A stretch of DNA of 64,000 nt from Molossus alvarezi (lineage: Eukaryota > Chordata > Mammalia > Chiroptera > Molossidae), in NCBI GenBank assembly GCA_037176705.1, contig CM073898.1, positions 42,385,488 through 42,449,487 of the forward strand. The letters are read 5' to 3'. The notes under the pieces were generated by a model, which searched no databases, was not told where the DNA came from, and was given only the letters and a program-made list of their open reading frames with translations. Shown one piece after another: positions 34,900 through 47,199 of the stretch (its first letter is position 1; each line of letters begins with the position of its first letter). A program made the position numbers and the translations under genes.

Positions 34900-37180
34900 A
34901 CAAATCAAATGTCTCTGTAGTATACTCTTTTCTTAATCAGATTTGACAAATTACAATCTATAGATTACATAGATACTCATATATCTGCAAAGAAACAGTT
35001 ATTAATATCATTGATAAACTCTACTTTTAAGCTTTTCATACTACCTGTGTCTGCTCTTGCTATTGAATTGAGACTAGTGTTATAAAATGAGCTGAGAAAT
35101 GTTTCCTCCTCTTCCACTTCCTACAAGATATTGTGCAGAAGTTGTGCTGATTCTCCTTTAAAGGTTTAGTCGACTCCTTCAGTGAAACCATCTGAGCCTG
35201 GAGAATCCTTTTTCAGAACATTTTAATTTATTTTATTTTTCACCTGTGGAGCTTTTATTTGTTTTTCAATTATAATTTACATTCAATATTAGTTTGTATT
35301 AGTTTCAGGTGCACAACATAGTGATTAGACAATCATATACTTTACAAAGTGTTCCCCATGATATTTCCAGTACCCACCTGAGAACATACATAGTTATTAC
35401 AAGATGTTTTCTCCAGAAGACTTTACTTTACAAAATTCAACTTTATCAATAACTCTAGAACTATTCAAATTAACTCTTGCATGCTGAATGTGTTGTCATT
35501 TTCAGTTTTTGAGAAACTGATCATCTAAATTCATCTAAGTTGTCAAATGTTTACACGTAGAGCTGTTCAGATTATTCTTTCATTATCCGTTTAAAATCTG
35601 CAGAGCCTCTTGTGATACATCCTGTTTTGTTCTTAGTATTGGTAAATTATGTCTTCATTCTTTTTTCTTTTCAATGTTGCTAAAAGATCGTCAATTATAT
35701 TGATTTTTTCCAAGAATCTAGCTCTTTGTTTTGATTTTATCTATTGTTTTACTATTTCCAATTTACCTGATCTCTGCTCTTTCTTTATTAATTATCTTCC
35801 TTCTTTCGTTCAGTTTATTTTGGTCTTTTTTTCTCTCTTTTGAAGTGCAAGATTTAGATGATAGACTTGAGACTTTTTCCTTTTTCGTGTAATCATTTAC
35901 TGCTATAAACATCCCTCTCAGCACCATTTCGTCTGTGTATCACGAATCTGGATACGTTGTGTTTTCATTTTCATTCAGTTCAGTGTAACTCTTTCACACC
36001 CCCTTGACATTTCCGTTTTGACCCCTAAATAATATAGAAGTGTGTTGTTCAGTATCCAAGTAGTTTGGTGATTTGCCCATCATAATTCTGCTACTGATTA
36101 CTCCTTTAATTGCACTATGGTCAGACAACACCATTTGTATGATTTCAGTTCTTTAAAAAGTGTTAACATCTGTTCTATGGCTCAGGACATGGTCTATCCC
36201 AGCGTATGTTCCATTAGCACTTGAAAAGAATGTGTATTCTGTTGTTTTGGGTGAAATGTTCTATAAATGTCAAATCAGTTCTGTGAAATCATCTATAAAT
36301 TAATGATTTTTGTGTCTCATTATTTTATCAATGGCTGAAGAGAGATGTTGAAATTTCCAAATATAATTGTGAGTTTGTCTATTTTCCTTTCAGTTCTATC
36401 AGTTTTTGCTTCGCATGCTATTTGCTCTGTTTTTTGGTGCATATATACATAGGATTACTATATCTTCTTGGTGTACAAATTAATTAATCAGTGTGTAATA
36501 TTCCTAGTGATATTTTGTTTCAAAGTATACTTTATATAGTATTAACATATCCACCACTACTTTCTTTTTATTAATATTTGCATATATCTTTTTTATCCTT
36601 TTACTTTCATTATACCTATATTACTGTATTTGAAGTAAATTTCTTATAGACAACATATCCCTAGGCCATTTTTCAAATCCACTCTGACAATCTCTATATT
36701 TTAATTAGTGTATCTAAACCTTTTATGTATAATATAATTATCAATTTAGGGCTTAAGTATGACTCTTTTGTTTTCTATTTGTTGCTTCTGTTTTTGTTTC
36801 ACTGATTTTTTTCCTGTCTTTTTGTAGAATAACTACACATTTTTATAATTCTACATTGATTTATGTATAGTGGTATTGAACTTATATCTCTCTATATTTT
36901 TAGTGATGGTCCTAAGGTATATCTGTGCTTTATGAGAGTCTACTATTGTCATCATTTTACCAGTCTGAGTAAAGTATAGAAACATTCACTCTTTACATAT
37001 CTTTACCCTCCCACATTCATTATATAATCGTTTAACATGTTTCATCTCATACATTGAAAACCACATTAGACAAACATAATTTATAAAATTTAAGAGGGGT
37101 AAAAATGTCTAATGTCTATTCGGTGGCACATTCTCTTAGTTTTCCTTCCTCTGAAAATATCTTGAGTTCCCCTTCATTCT
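34900..37180 (-). repeat. Old L1M LINE, minus strand (ORF2 region)
   Basis: Reversed ORF2 landmarks are in order: GTGAAACCATCTGAGCCTGG near 35180, TCCAAGAATCTAGCTC near 35710 and GTTGTGTTTTCATTTTCATT near 35957. CTATGGTCAGACAACACCAT near 36115 and GCACTTGAAAAGAATGTGTA near 36218 follow. It runs to the ORF2 5' region near 37170. No frame is intact. Confidence 0.75.
35262..35405 (-). mobile_element. L1 3' end fragment inside old L1M
   Basis: ACATTCAATATTAGTTTGTA, TTAGTTTCAGGTGCACAACA and CCTGAGAACATACATAGTTA are the reverse complement of an L1MA-type 3' end. It interrupts the ORF2 text of the surrounding copy. Confidence 0.65.
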
Positions 37181-37751
37181 TAAATTAAGACAGAATTCTG
37201 GGGGTAACATCCACAGGAATGACAGAGTAAGAACCTCTAAAACTCCACTCTTCTATAAAAAAGTGAGAGCACTGGCAAAAATTACCAAAGAAACATTTTC
37301 ATAATTTTGGAAATTAACCAAAGCCTTAGATTGTTATCTAAGAAGTGTTTATTTAAGAAAAAAAATAGCTGAATTATAGTAAGAATAGGAAACTTTGTGG
37401 CATTTTAACTTATCGTTTTCCCATCACTCTCCCTCCAGATCCACAGAACCCTTGAAACAAAAGGCCTCATGATGAGATCAGGCATAACAACCAACGGCCC
37501 GGTAGCCACTAGCAGCGAGAGAGCAGATCTGGACTCCTCCAAAGTCCATACCCACAGAGATTTCATTATGTTACTTGTCCAGAAATTCCCTGGGAACCCC
37601 GACTTGCATGGCTTTTCTTAACTTTATACTCAGAGCTCTCCCTCTAAAAACAGCTTTTCCCCCAGAAAATTATTGGTTCAAGACATTTAAGGAGCTCTCA
37701 GTGTAATTTGTCTAACAGGCTAGCTAAGAAGCCAGCTATTGGTTACACATG

Positions 37752-37769
37752 AAAAAAAAAAAAAAAAAA
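37752..37769. repeat. A18 tract
   Basis: Homopolymeric A run directly upstream of the VES at 37774. Confidence 0.95.
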
Positions 37770-37773
37770 TACA

Positions 37774-38014
37774 GCCCTGGCTGGTTTGGCTCAGCAGTTA
37801 GAGCATCGGCCTGCAGTCCAGAGAGACCCGGGTTCGGATCCCGCTACGGGCATGTACCTCGGTTGCAGTTTGTCCCCGGCCCTGGTTGACCATGCGGGTG
37901 GCAGCCACTCCATGTGTCCCTTTCACGTCGATGTTTCTCTCTCTCCCTCCCACTCTATTCGAACAAAAAATGGAAAAATGTCCTAGGGTGAGGGTTAAAA
38001 ACAAAACAAAACAG
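37774..38014 (+). mobile_element. VES SINE, well preserved head with A and B boxes
   Basis: GCCCTGGCTGGTTTGGCTC, then GACCCGGGTTCGGATCCCGC (B-box region), GGGCATGTACCTCGGTTGC, CCCCGGCCCTGGTTGACC, ACGTCGATGTTTCTCTC, GGGTGAGGGTTAAAAACAAA and an AAACA-rich tail. The target duplication is unclear because A-rich DNA lies on both sides. It interrupts the HAL1-like copy. Confidence 0.92.
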
Positions 38015-38248
38015 ATATTACAGAATTAGTCAAGGAAAGTTTTAAACAAAAATAAAACAAAAAAGGATACAAAAATAACAAACAACACTAAGAACAAAAT
38101 CTGGAGATAGTGAAGGAAATCTGATTTTCATCCAGAATTGCTGCATTATGTTATTTAAATATATTTGAAAACCTGTTTTTGTTTTCAATTTTCAACAAAA
38201 ATAATTATGAGACATGCAAAGAAACAGGGAAGTATAGCCCATGTACAA

Positions 38249-38265
38249 AAAAAAAAAAAAAAAGT
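38249..38265. repeat. A17 tract
   Basis: Homopolymeric A run within the HAL1-like copy. Confidence 0.9.
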
Positions 38266-39075
38266 CAGGCAATAGAAACTGTCCTCACGAAACCCTAAAT
38301 TCTACTTAGTAAATGGACTTTAAATCAGCTATTTAAAATATGTTAAAAGAAGTAAAAAAAAACCATGTCTAAAGAATAAAGGAAAGTACAAGAATGATGT
38401 CTCATTAAATAATGTAAATTAAATAATATAAATTATATAAAAGAATTAACGTCTACACAGAAACCTGCACACATGCTTATACCTGATTTATTCATAATTT
38501 TCAAAACCGTGGTATATCCCGACAATGGAATATTACTTAATGTTAAAAAGAAATGGGATATCAATCCATGAAAAGACATGGAAGAACTTTAAATGTGTAC
38601 TACTAAGTAAAAGAAGCCAATCTGAAAAGGCTATGATTTCAACTACATGGTATTTTAGAAAGGCAAAATAAAGAAAATAATAAGAGGTCAGAGGTTACAG
38701 GGGCAAAGGGGGGGCAATGAATAGGTAGAGAATAGAGAATTTATAAGGCACTAAAAATACTCCTTATGATACTATAATAGAAGATACATGTCATTATGTA
38801 TTTATCCAAACCCACAGAATGTACAACACCAAGAATGAATCCTAAGGTAAACTATGAAACATGGGCAATGATGCTGTCAGTGTAGGTACAGCAGTGGTAA
38901 CAAATGCACCATTGTGGTGGATGATGCTATAATGGAGGGGAGGGCAGGACCTGTATCGGGAAGCTCTGCACCCGCTCGACTTTGCTGTGACCTAAAACTA
39001 AACTAAAATAACATACTAAAAAACAAAAGAACCAAATAGAAATTCTTGAGCTGACAACTCTCTTGCTAAAAAAAA

Positions 39076-40260
39076 GGAAAAGTTCCGAGTTAGGCCATCC
39101 AGGACAGGTATATGACTCATGATTTTACCAGTTGTGGCCTAGAATCTCCAGAAAGAGCAGTCTGAGGCAAAGGCTAATACACAAGTAGTTTATTTGTGAG
39201 CAGGAGAGGAGTACAGAGGAGGTGTACGTGAGGAGAAGGGGCTGTCAATTCGAGGTTGTTTTATTATACCAACACTGTGTATGGCCTATTGGAGCATCCC
39301 ATAGGCTATTGAAGAAGCTTTACAAAATACATCCCAGGACCTTGTCCCCCATCCCCAATGGTAAGGGTACTTAGTGGTCCCAAGATGTGTTAACTCTCCT
39401 TGTGTTACTTCCTTGAGAGTCAAAGAAGTGCCTACTAGTGAAGGCAAATGATAAGGGATTCTAGGGATCAGGAAGGAAGAGGTACCTGAGTGAAGCTGGT
39501 CACCTAGCAGTGGCTGGAATAATAGGTGTGCACAAGAGGTGTTCAATAGAGCATCAGCATCTCAGATTCTTTCCATCTTTTTTCCTCCACCCTTAGCATG
39601 CAGCTTCTATTCTCTACAGCAACTTGCGGTCAGAAATTCTAACCATACTGCAAAAACTATAGGCTGATAGAAAGAAGGAGGATGAGAGGCTGGGTCATGC
39701 AGTGATTTGGGCTGGGCAGATTGCCTCATTCAACAATGCAGGGATGTGTTTGTAAGGGAGAAATAACGAGGAGAATGAAAACCAGAAATCTCTGTCACCA
39801 CTCTCAAAGAAAACGTGAAGTGAGGACAGGGTATCTTTGTGCCTTTAGCCTTCCTATTAAAATATTAAAATGTTTTATTCATGGTAATATTTACTCCAAG
39901 TAAGTTTATTTCTGTTTCCTCTCCCCCATTTCCTTTTCATTGTCCCAGACCCTTAAATTCCTTTTTCCAACAATATCTCAAAAGTGATAACTTTCTAATT
40001 CATTATCCCATCCTAGATGATTCTTCATTTTTACCATAAATAAAAATTTTAGAGGGTATGAAGCCCTGGAAGTGGAAATTCAGGTCTTCATCAATGTTAG
40101 AGCAGAGAAGAGACAAAGAAGGAATAGACGGGGTGATTCAACAGTGGGTACTGTAATGTATATTCTCTCTATGCTAAAACCAGAGCTGCATTTGGATAGG
40201 AAGAAAGCCTGTTAGCGCACCCAAAACACTGCTTTAGGACTCTGTTCACTTCTGCATAAT
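39076..40260. other. Unassigned stretch, possibly a decayed LTR at 39170-39590
   Basis: AAGTAGTTTATTTGTGAGC and later GTGTTACTTCCTTG give a faint LTR-like impression, but no family could be named. The rest is unique DNA without a recognised gene. Confidence 0.35.
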
Positions 40261-40499
40261 ATATTTCCATGTCTGTCCAGCCAGTGTGGTTCAGTGGTTG
40301 AGCATCGACCCTTGCACTAAGAGGTCGCTTGTCCAAACCAGTCAGGGCACATGCCCAGGTTGTGGGCCCGATCCTCAGGAGGGAGCATGCAGGAGGTGGC
40401 CAATTGATGTTCTCTCTCATTGATGTTTCTATCTCTCTTTCCCTCTCCCTTCCTCTCTCAAATCAATAAAGAAAAAAAATTTTTTTAAAAATATTTCCA
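40261..40499 (+). mobile_element. VES SINE (AATCAATAAA-tail form) with short TSD
   Basis: The body is about 40272-40490: CCAGCCAGTGTGGTTCAGTG, AGTCAGGGCACATGCCCAGG, GGAGGTGGCCAATTGATG, TC-rich DNA and AAATCAATAAAGAAAAAAAA. TSD ATATTTCCA is at 40261-40269 and 40491-40499. Confidence 0.88.
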
Positions 40500-40621
40500 A
40501 ATCTCTTTCAGTTACTAGAGACTGGCCAACTATGCTCATGCTCAACTTCAGTAATTTTTTTTTACAAAATATATAAAAACAAATATATATAGGTATATAT
40601 ATACACAATTTATTTATACAT

Positions 40622-40654
40622 ACACACACATATGTGTGTGTGTGTGTGTGTATA
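40622..40654. repeat. CA/TG repeat forming a 20-bp perfect palindrome
   Basis: ACACACACATATGTGTGTGT at 40622-40641 is its own reverse complement and continues as (TG)n to about 40651. Confidence 0.95.
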
Positions 40655-41652
40655 CACATTAACCTTAGTAGATCCAGAACAGGATTTTAAGCCCTTTGAA
40701 TCCCACTTTCTCTGCCCTAAGCCCCCTTCTGTGTTAACTGAAAGTGGAGACAAAGGGACAAAGGCCAGGCAGTCCACAGATAAAGGAGGAGAATCAAGAA
40801 GCCAGAAGGAAGACACACAGACCCCTTCCTCTTACAGATCGGGAATGGTCAGCTCTTACTCCAAGACTGTTGACCAGTATGGTTCCTCCTTCAATCTTAT
40901 CCAAGTGACATTCATTTTAATAACAAGTTAAACTCATTATGCAAATTGCACAATTCTATTAGAATATTGTTATCCCATGTAAATGCTATTAGTTCCACAA
41001 ATGAACTACTCTATGTGAAACTGCTTAGAAAACTATAAAGCACTTTACAAATGGAAGAAAAATTATAATGTCCAAGAGAGAAAACATTATACTAAACTGG
41101 AATCATAAAATGCTAAAATACCCACTGATGCAGCTCCAATTCACAACTGCACCCTTTTTGTGTGAAGAGGTAAAGGGGAGCAAAGCGTTTTCTTTGCAAA
41201 TCCCATTTCTATGACTAATGTTCTTCTACAACTAACATGTAATTTTCTTTCTTTGATTTGTTGTCCCATCTTACTCGACATATTTTATATCCCTTCTGCC
41301 TTCTTAGAAGTGCCACTTCGTTGAGGGGGAAGGTGAGGTTTTGTAGGAGGTTTTCAAATACGCTGTTAATGAATGAATGGACAACTAATTACTTGCTAAA
41401 TGCATTAACGTAAATCTGAGTCTGAAATTGCTTCAGAATTAATTTGGGACATATCCTTGCTTATATTGCAGGAGGCATGATACATGGATTTCCATGTGTA
41501 TATCAGAAAGTCTGTTTTCTTTTTAACACAAACCTGGCTACGAGAAAGAAAACTCATTGCCAGATTTGTCTTACTTTTTAAACTATATTATTAAAAAAGA
41601 TAACTTTCTAAATAATGTTAGTTATGCATTGATTTCATTCTTTTTCATTTAT

Positions 41653-41709
<57 letters not shown>

Positions 41710-42558
41710 CACACACACACATCCCAAATGTAGTCTGTGTACATAGGTAGGAAGATTTTAAATGAAGTGTACACCAACTGAACAAACACACACACAACGT
41801 CCATTCAATGAATCATAATAGCAATTATCCCCAAGACATAGTTGATTTTTGAAATTGCTTTTATTCCTGTTTCCCCAGACCTCACTTCTTCCTATTAAAT
41901 AAGGGGAACTACCAGATTATTACTCTCTCAGTATAGAGACTGGGTTTCCACTTTAGTTCAAACAAGAGCTCTGGTATAAATGGCCATTTAATAGCAATGA
42001 TAATTTTAAGTGTCTACCCATAGATATTTTGAATATGTAACTATTTCCTCTGATGGACATTCGCCAGCAATAGGATTCCATTAGCATTCACATTTGCAGA
42101 GAAGTATTATATTTTCCTTAACATTTTTTAAAAACTTAGCTCTTGGATGATGGCCCTGCCAAAAGATACAGCCAATTTCTACATCAGACGAAATCAGAAA
42201 CAAATTATTCCTTAACTGAGCACAGAAGCACTTGCCTCTCCCATGGCTAGGGATCTCCTCTTTCAGGAGACCCGTTGGAGAACTTAACAACAGCCTTCCT
42301 GTTAGACAGAATGCCCAGCTCATAGTAGTCTATTATCTTTTGTCTGTTTGCTAGGACTGTTCTTCAGTGACCTTATCAGTCATAACCATGTGATCTTAAT
42401 CTCCCCAATCCTTATACTGAAAATATTTTATGTATTTGATCTAATTGGGTTCACCCTCCCTGATTTATACCTGCCTTCTAAGATTTAGGAGGAAAAAATA
42501 AACTCAAACACCATTCTCCAACTGGAACCATTTTCTTAATGATATCTAGACTAGTCCA
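40655..42558. other. Unique DNA with a TC/CA microsatellite
   Basis: (TC)n lies at about 41656-41706, followed by (CA)n at about 41709-41721. Nothing else was recognised. Open frames near 40632-40931 and 42081-42323 are judged to be chance. Confidence 0.45.
41656..41721. repeat. (TC)n followed by (CA)n
   Basis: About 25 TC units directly followed by about seven CA units. Confidence 0.95.
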
Positions 42559-42907
42559 TGTTATAGACTGGATCATGTCCCCTCAAAATTCTTGTATTGA
42601 AGCCCTATCCTCCAATGTGACTGTATTTGAAAAAAAGGCATTTAAGGGGGTAATTAAGGTTAAATGAGGCCATAAGGTGAGAGTCAAATCCAATATGACT
42701 GGTGTGCACACAATGGAAAGACCTTGTGAAGACACGGTGACACAGAAGCCATTTGTAAGCCACGAAGAGAGGACTCAGGAGAAACCAACCCTGCCAGCAC
42801 CTTGATCTTGGATTCCCAGCCTCCAGAACTGTGAGACAGTGAAGTTCTGCTGTTTCAACCACCTAGTCTGTGTTATTTTGCTGTGACAGCCTTAGCAGAG
42901 CAATACG
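42559..42907 (+). mobile_element. ERVL-MaLR LTR (MLT1/MST-like), solo
   Basis: TGTTATAGACTGGATCATGT, CAATGTGACTGTATTTG, CCAATATGACTGGTGTG, CCTTGTGAAGACACGG, AGCACCTTGATCTTGGATTC and CCTCCAGAACTGTGAGACAG follow the LTR consensus in forward order. No internal sequence adjoins it. Confidence 0.85.
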
Positions 42908-43538
42908 GTGTATTTCAAAATTGGGTAAGTAGTTTACAGGTTGTAAAAATCCCCACCAAGGTCTTTACTCTCATGCGGCATGCAGGGACACTGCTATTGG
43001 ATGACTCCCCCAACCTTCCTTTCTATTATGGTTTTTAAATTGTTTGTCCCTTGTCTGGTAATAGATACCAGCTGCCTGGTCATGGGAGTTACATGGAATC
43101 CAGAATAAACCAGTTATAGCATCTTAAACCTTGACTGTAGATTGCTCTGGGAAAAATCACATGACCCACACTGAACAAACCAAAACTCTTCTCTGTTTTG
43201 CATTTTTCTATAACCACACTAAGAAAAAAAAAAAGGAACTATTTTTTATTTGGTCACTGGTTATAAAGATGTAAGCCTACAATATGGTGAAAGATCCTCC
43301 GTGGTAGGAAATAATAAACCTAATAGGCAGAAAAAGAAACATATATAAAATAGGGGCGAGGAAAGAGAGAGAGATAGTAACACTGAAGTCTCAAGTTCAA
43401 GGCACTGTGGAGATGGCTTTTCCCTTTACACCCTTTATTTTGGGGAATAAATACACTCTTGTTCCTAAGTTATTTAAGTTGTTCCTTTGTCACTGGACGT
43501 CAAAGAGTCCTTCTAGTTTAGGATCATAAAGAATATAA
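42908..43538. other. Unassigned DNA
   Basis: No recognised repeat or gene. Confidence 0.45.
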
Positions 43539-44475
43539 AACTACAACTCAACAAAAGGAAGACAAACAACCCACTTAAAAATGAGTAGAGGACCTGAATA
43601 GACAATTCTCCAAACAGGACATATAAATGACCAAGAGACATATGAAAAAAAATGTGCAGCATCACTAATCATCAGAGAGATGCAAATTAAAACAACTATG
43701 AGGTATCACCTCACACCTGTCAGAATGGCCACCATCAACAAATCATCAAACAACAAGTGCTGGCAAGGGTGTGGAGAAAAGGGGACTCTAGTACACTGCT
43801 GGTGGGAATGCAGACTGGTGCAGCCACTATGGAAAACAATATGATGTTACCTCAAAAAATTTAGAGTTGAACTGTCATTTGACCCAGTGATCTCACTTCT
43901 AGGAATATTCCCTAAGAAGCCTCATATACTATTCAGGAAGAATATATGCACCCCTATGTTCATAGCAATGCTATTTACAATAGCTAAAATCTGGAAACAG
44001 CCCAAGTGTCTATCAGTAGATGAGTGGTTAAAAAATCTGTGGTACATGTACACAATGGAGGACTATGCAGCTGCAAGAAAAAAAGATCTCTTACCCTTTG
44101 AGACTACATGGAGGGACCTGGAGAGTACTATGCTAAGCGAAATAAGCCAATCAGAGAAAGACAAGTATCACATGATCTCACTTATTTGTGGAATATAATG
44201 AACAAAATAATCTGATGAACAAAATAGAGCCAGAGACATGGAAATAGGGAATAGACTGACAAACCTCAGAGGGAAGGTGGGAAAGAGGGTGGGAAGAGAT
44301 AAACCAAAGAACTAACATGCATATATGTATAACCAATGAACACAGACAACAGTATGGTGAAGGCAGGGGGTGGGGGGTGGGAAAAGGGAGAGGGTGTCAA
44401 TGGGGGGAACAAGGAGGGACACCTGTAATACTTTCAATTATAAAGATAAATTTAAAAATAAATAATAAAATAGAA
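43539..44475 (+). mobile_element. 5'-truncated L1 (ORF2 end plus complete 3' UTR)
   Basis: It starts near ACAACTCAACAAAAGGAAGA in ORF2 and runs through the 3' UTR: GAGACATGGAAATAGGGAAT, AGACTGACAAACCTCAGAGG, a G-rich tract at 44365-44420, and CACCTGTAATACTTTCAATT. It ends in an A-rich tail with AAATAAATAATAAAA. No clear TSD was found. Its 3' UTR differs from the copy ending at 20453, so it is a different subfamily. Confidence 0.88.
43543..44205 (+). pseudogene. L1 ORF2 C-terminal fragment
   Basis: An open stretch at 43887-44198 contains ISLLGIFPKKPHILFRKNIC, FTIAKIWKQPKCLSVDEWLK, the conserved end-part YAAARKKDLLPFETTWRDLE and KDKYHMISLICGI. This is the extreme C-terminus of L1 ORF2. Upstream pieces lie in other frames. 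It is not functional because of 5' truncation and shifts. Confidence 0.85.
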
Positions 44476-47199
44476 GTAAATATATATATATATATAAATT
44501 ATTTTCCCTTACCTTTTCCTCCTTTTTTTATCTACTTTCTGACTCCCTCCTGCTTTCTATTGCTAATTCATCACTCTTTGAGGGCTTGGCCAGGAAATGG
44601 CAGAAATAAAATGGGAAAAATCAAAGAGATTAAAATAAAAAGTGAAAAAAAGAAGGAAACCAAACAATATTTCCACTTACAGTTTACAGCTCTGAAGTCA
44701 TTAAAGTCCATTCAGAGGTGGGAAATGATAATTAAAAATCAAAGAACTGGACAGCATGCCTAGTCAGCCAATTCACAGTTCCTGAGCTCAAGCTATAAAT
44801 ATTTCCTCAGGGTCTCTCTCCATAGCATTTCAGTTTATGAGGTTTATTAATATTTCTTTTTAGCTGCTATTTAGCATCCACCCTGGATTCATCCAGTTCC
44901 CAGTGTCCACACCTGCAAAGGACCCCACAGGCCTCCATACAGGTGCCCTGGTTGTCTCAGGCAAATTGCTACCCACCAAATTCTTATCTCTAGCCCTTTA
45001 TTCACCACCTTGTTCCACCAAGACTTGGAACCGTCTTCTTACAGTCTTCTTTATTCTCATGCATTTAAAATACATCATTTTTATAGCCAGTTCCCTCAGG
45101 AGTCTATTCAGTGACCAACGGATACTAATTTGGTCAAGTATAGCTAAGATGTTACTGGTTTATCATGGATTAATAATTTATTCTTCCAGAGAACATTTAC
45201 ATTTTTATGGTAGCCCTAAACAAAAGGTGTTAAGGATTTCTGGTAGTAGGGGGAATACAGTGAATATGTGGGAACTGATGGTGTTTCTGTATCCCTCGAT
45301 TCACATCATGTACACACTGGCATGTCTACACATCTGGTCGGTCTGGCCCTTTGGAGTGATTCAATATCTACCACCAAAAGAACTGTCTTTTCTATAGCAA
45401 CTATTTGTCCTCCTCTCCCCTGAGCAGCCTTCCCAGTCCTCCCTCTGGCTGTTCCCATTCCTCACCTCCATTGGCTCTGTTATTGCCTTTACCAGTGTTT
45501 CTAGTTTTATGAACTCAGTAAATTTAGATTCTCTTAAAGAGCACATCAAAAGTTCAAGCCATGCCACATGGCCCTAGAAACAGTTCTCGAAACAGAAATG
45601 ATGACTCCAAAGTTATTTCAGGTAAGAACTAGCAAATGTCATCAAAATGTTCTTGGTCATTTTATTGACTTTAATTGAAGAGTTTCCCCAGAATCTATTG
45701 TTTCCTGGGACTGAATAATATGGGAATATGAAATGGAAGGGACAGGCCTCACAAGAAATGCAGTATGGGCAATTACATTAAAATTTTGGTGGTGCAATTA
45801 AAGAATAGCCTTGAAAAAGAATAAGGTGTTTTAGAAGGCTCTGGAAAGAGCTAAGAAAACCATGTTCCACATGCAGTAGATGAACTGCCATGAGGAAGGA
45901 GTATGGACACATGAAAGCTGTTCTCAAGTTTTAGAGGTGCATTTTCTACAAGGGAGAGCCAAGTTACTCTGGATAACGTCATAGGACAAAAGTAGGATCA
46001 GTGTTGAGCATAAATTACAAAAAGAAATTTCTTGTTAAAAGGGACAATTTCCATCAGTGTTGTCCAGCCATGGAAAGCACTGCTTTCCAAAGTCATTACT
46101 GATATCTGAAAATGCCCGTTCACTGGCGCGTTGTAGAATAGCATTCTGCACTCACAGGATAGACCATTTCTAAGGCTCCTTCAATGCAGTGGTTCCACTC
46201 TTCCATAAAACCGTCAGCATGAGATTAGCTGGCTTTCACAGGAGTTCTGGGAACAGGCAGAGAAGGTGAGATACAGACAGCACAACAATCAGAGGAGGCA
46301 GCACTTCCAACCTGTCACCTGTTGGCAGTATTAGTCTTTCGGTTGGCTTCAGCCTGTTGGCTACTCACCTGCCCATCTATTCTCTAAATGAAGTACTCCA
46401 GCAATTGAGTTCAATTCAACAAGCTAGGATGCTGTGCTGCTATAAATCATTGGTCCCTTCCTCCCTGAGCCCTTCAGTGGAAGGAGTAATTGGTTAATTG
46501 CCAGAGTTGTTAACAGGAATTAAGAATTCAAGAGAATTGGCTAGGAATGCAGATCTGTTGCAATATGGTTAGAACAAATGTGTTTGTAAAGGGACAGACA
46601 TTTAGAAATATGTACACCTTAGTCAAAACAAATGGGTCTTTTATAAAATGCCTGAGACTTATTAGGTCAGTGTTTCCTTCTTTAAGGGGCTAGGACTCTT
46701 AAAAAAGAAAAAGGAAAAAAGAAAAAAAAAAGCTTCCTCTTTAGCTCCTTTTCACTGTATCTTCCAGCTGCAGAGTCCAAATCGCTTTCCATATTCGCTC
46801 CCCCTGTTCTGACTTCTGGAAGAGGCGTCTTCCTATGCTTCACCTTCCTGCATACCCCACTTTGCACTTGAGACGATCATCCCTTTGCACATGTTTTGGT
46901 TTTCTCTGTCAAGTGAATGAAAGAAGGAGAATTTCCATAAAGGATGAGACTTAACCTAACATATCAGTCTCCATAAAGTCCAGATCCACAGCTATGTGCC
47001 TCACAGATGCTGGTGTGGGTAACTGCTTAGTTGAGGATGGGAGCAAATGGAATTAGACATTAAGCCAGATTCACTAGGGAGTCACGGCCCTTACAGCTCC
47101 CCAAAAGACAGCCACATCCTCTAACTAGGGAACTTAACGCTCCAAGCAGGTAAAAAGTATGGCTCTGGTCATTAGCCAGTATTACTAGGGGAGAAAAAG
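44476..47199. other. Largely unique DNA, (TA)n at the left edge
   Basis: (TA)n lies at about 44481-44497. An uninterrupted 164-codon frame (44903-45397, plus) has no recognisable domain and no start or splice support. No repeat family was identified across this stretch. Confidence 0.45.

Larger units (their letters stand above)
37181..39075 (+). repeat. HAL1-like (half-L1) copy, plus strand, split by a VES
   Basis: The 5' part (37181-37751) resembles an L1M/HAL1 leader: GGAAATTAACCAAAGCC, CTTTGTGGCATTTTAACTTA, AGATCTGGACTCCTCC and CTAAGAAGCCAGCTATTGGT. After the VES, a short ORF1-region relic (38015-38440) leads directly into a 3' end. That end has GGAAGAACTTTAAATGTGTA, GAAGCCAATCTGAAAAGGCT, CCACAGAATGTACAACACCA and CTCGACTTTGCTGTGACC. 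No RT region lies between, as in HAL1. The piece at 39020-39060 (GAACCAAATAGAAATTCTTG) looks like displaced ORF1-side sequence. Confidence 0.6.

Noticed and set aside
44903..45397. 164-codon plus-strand open frame
   Set aside because: No domain, repeat origin, initiation context or splice signals were seen, and composition is typical of a chance frame.
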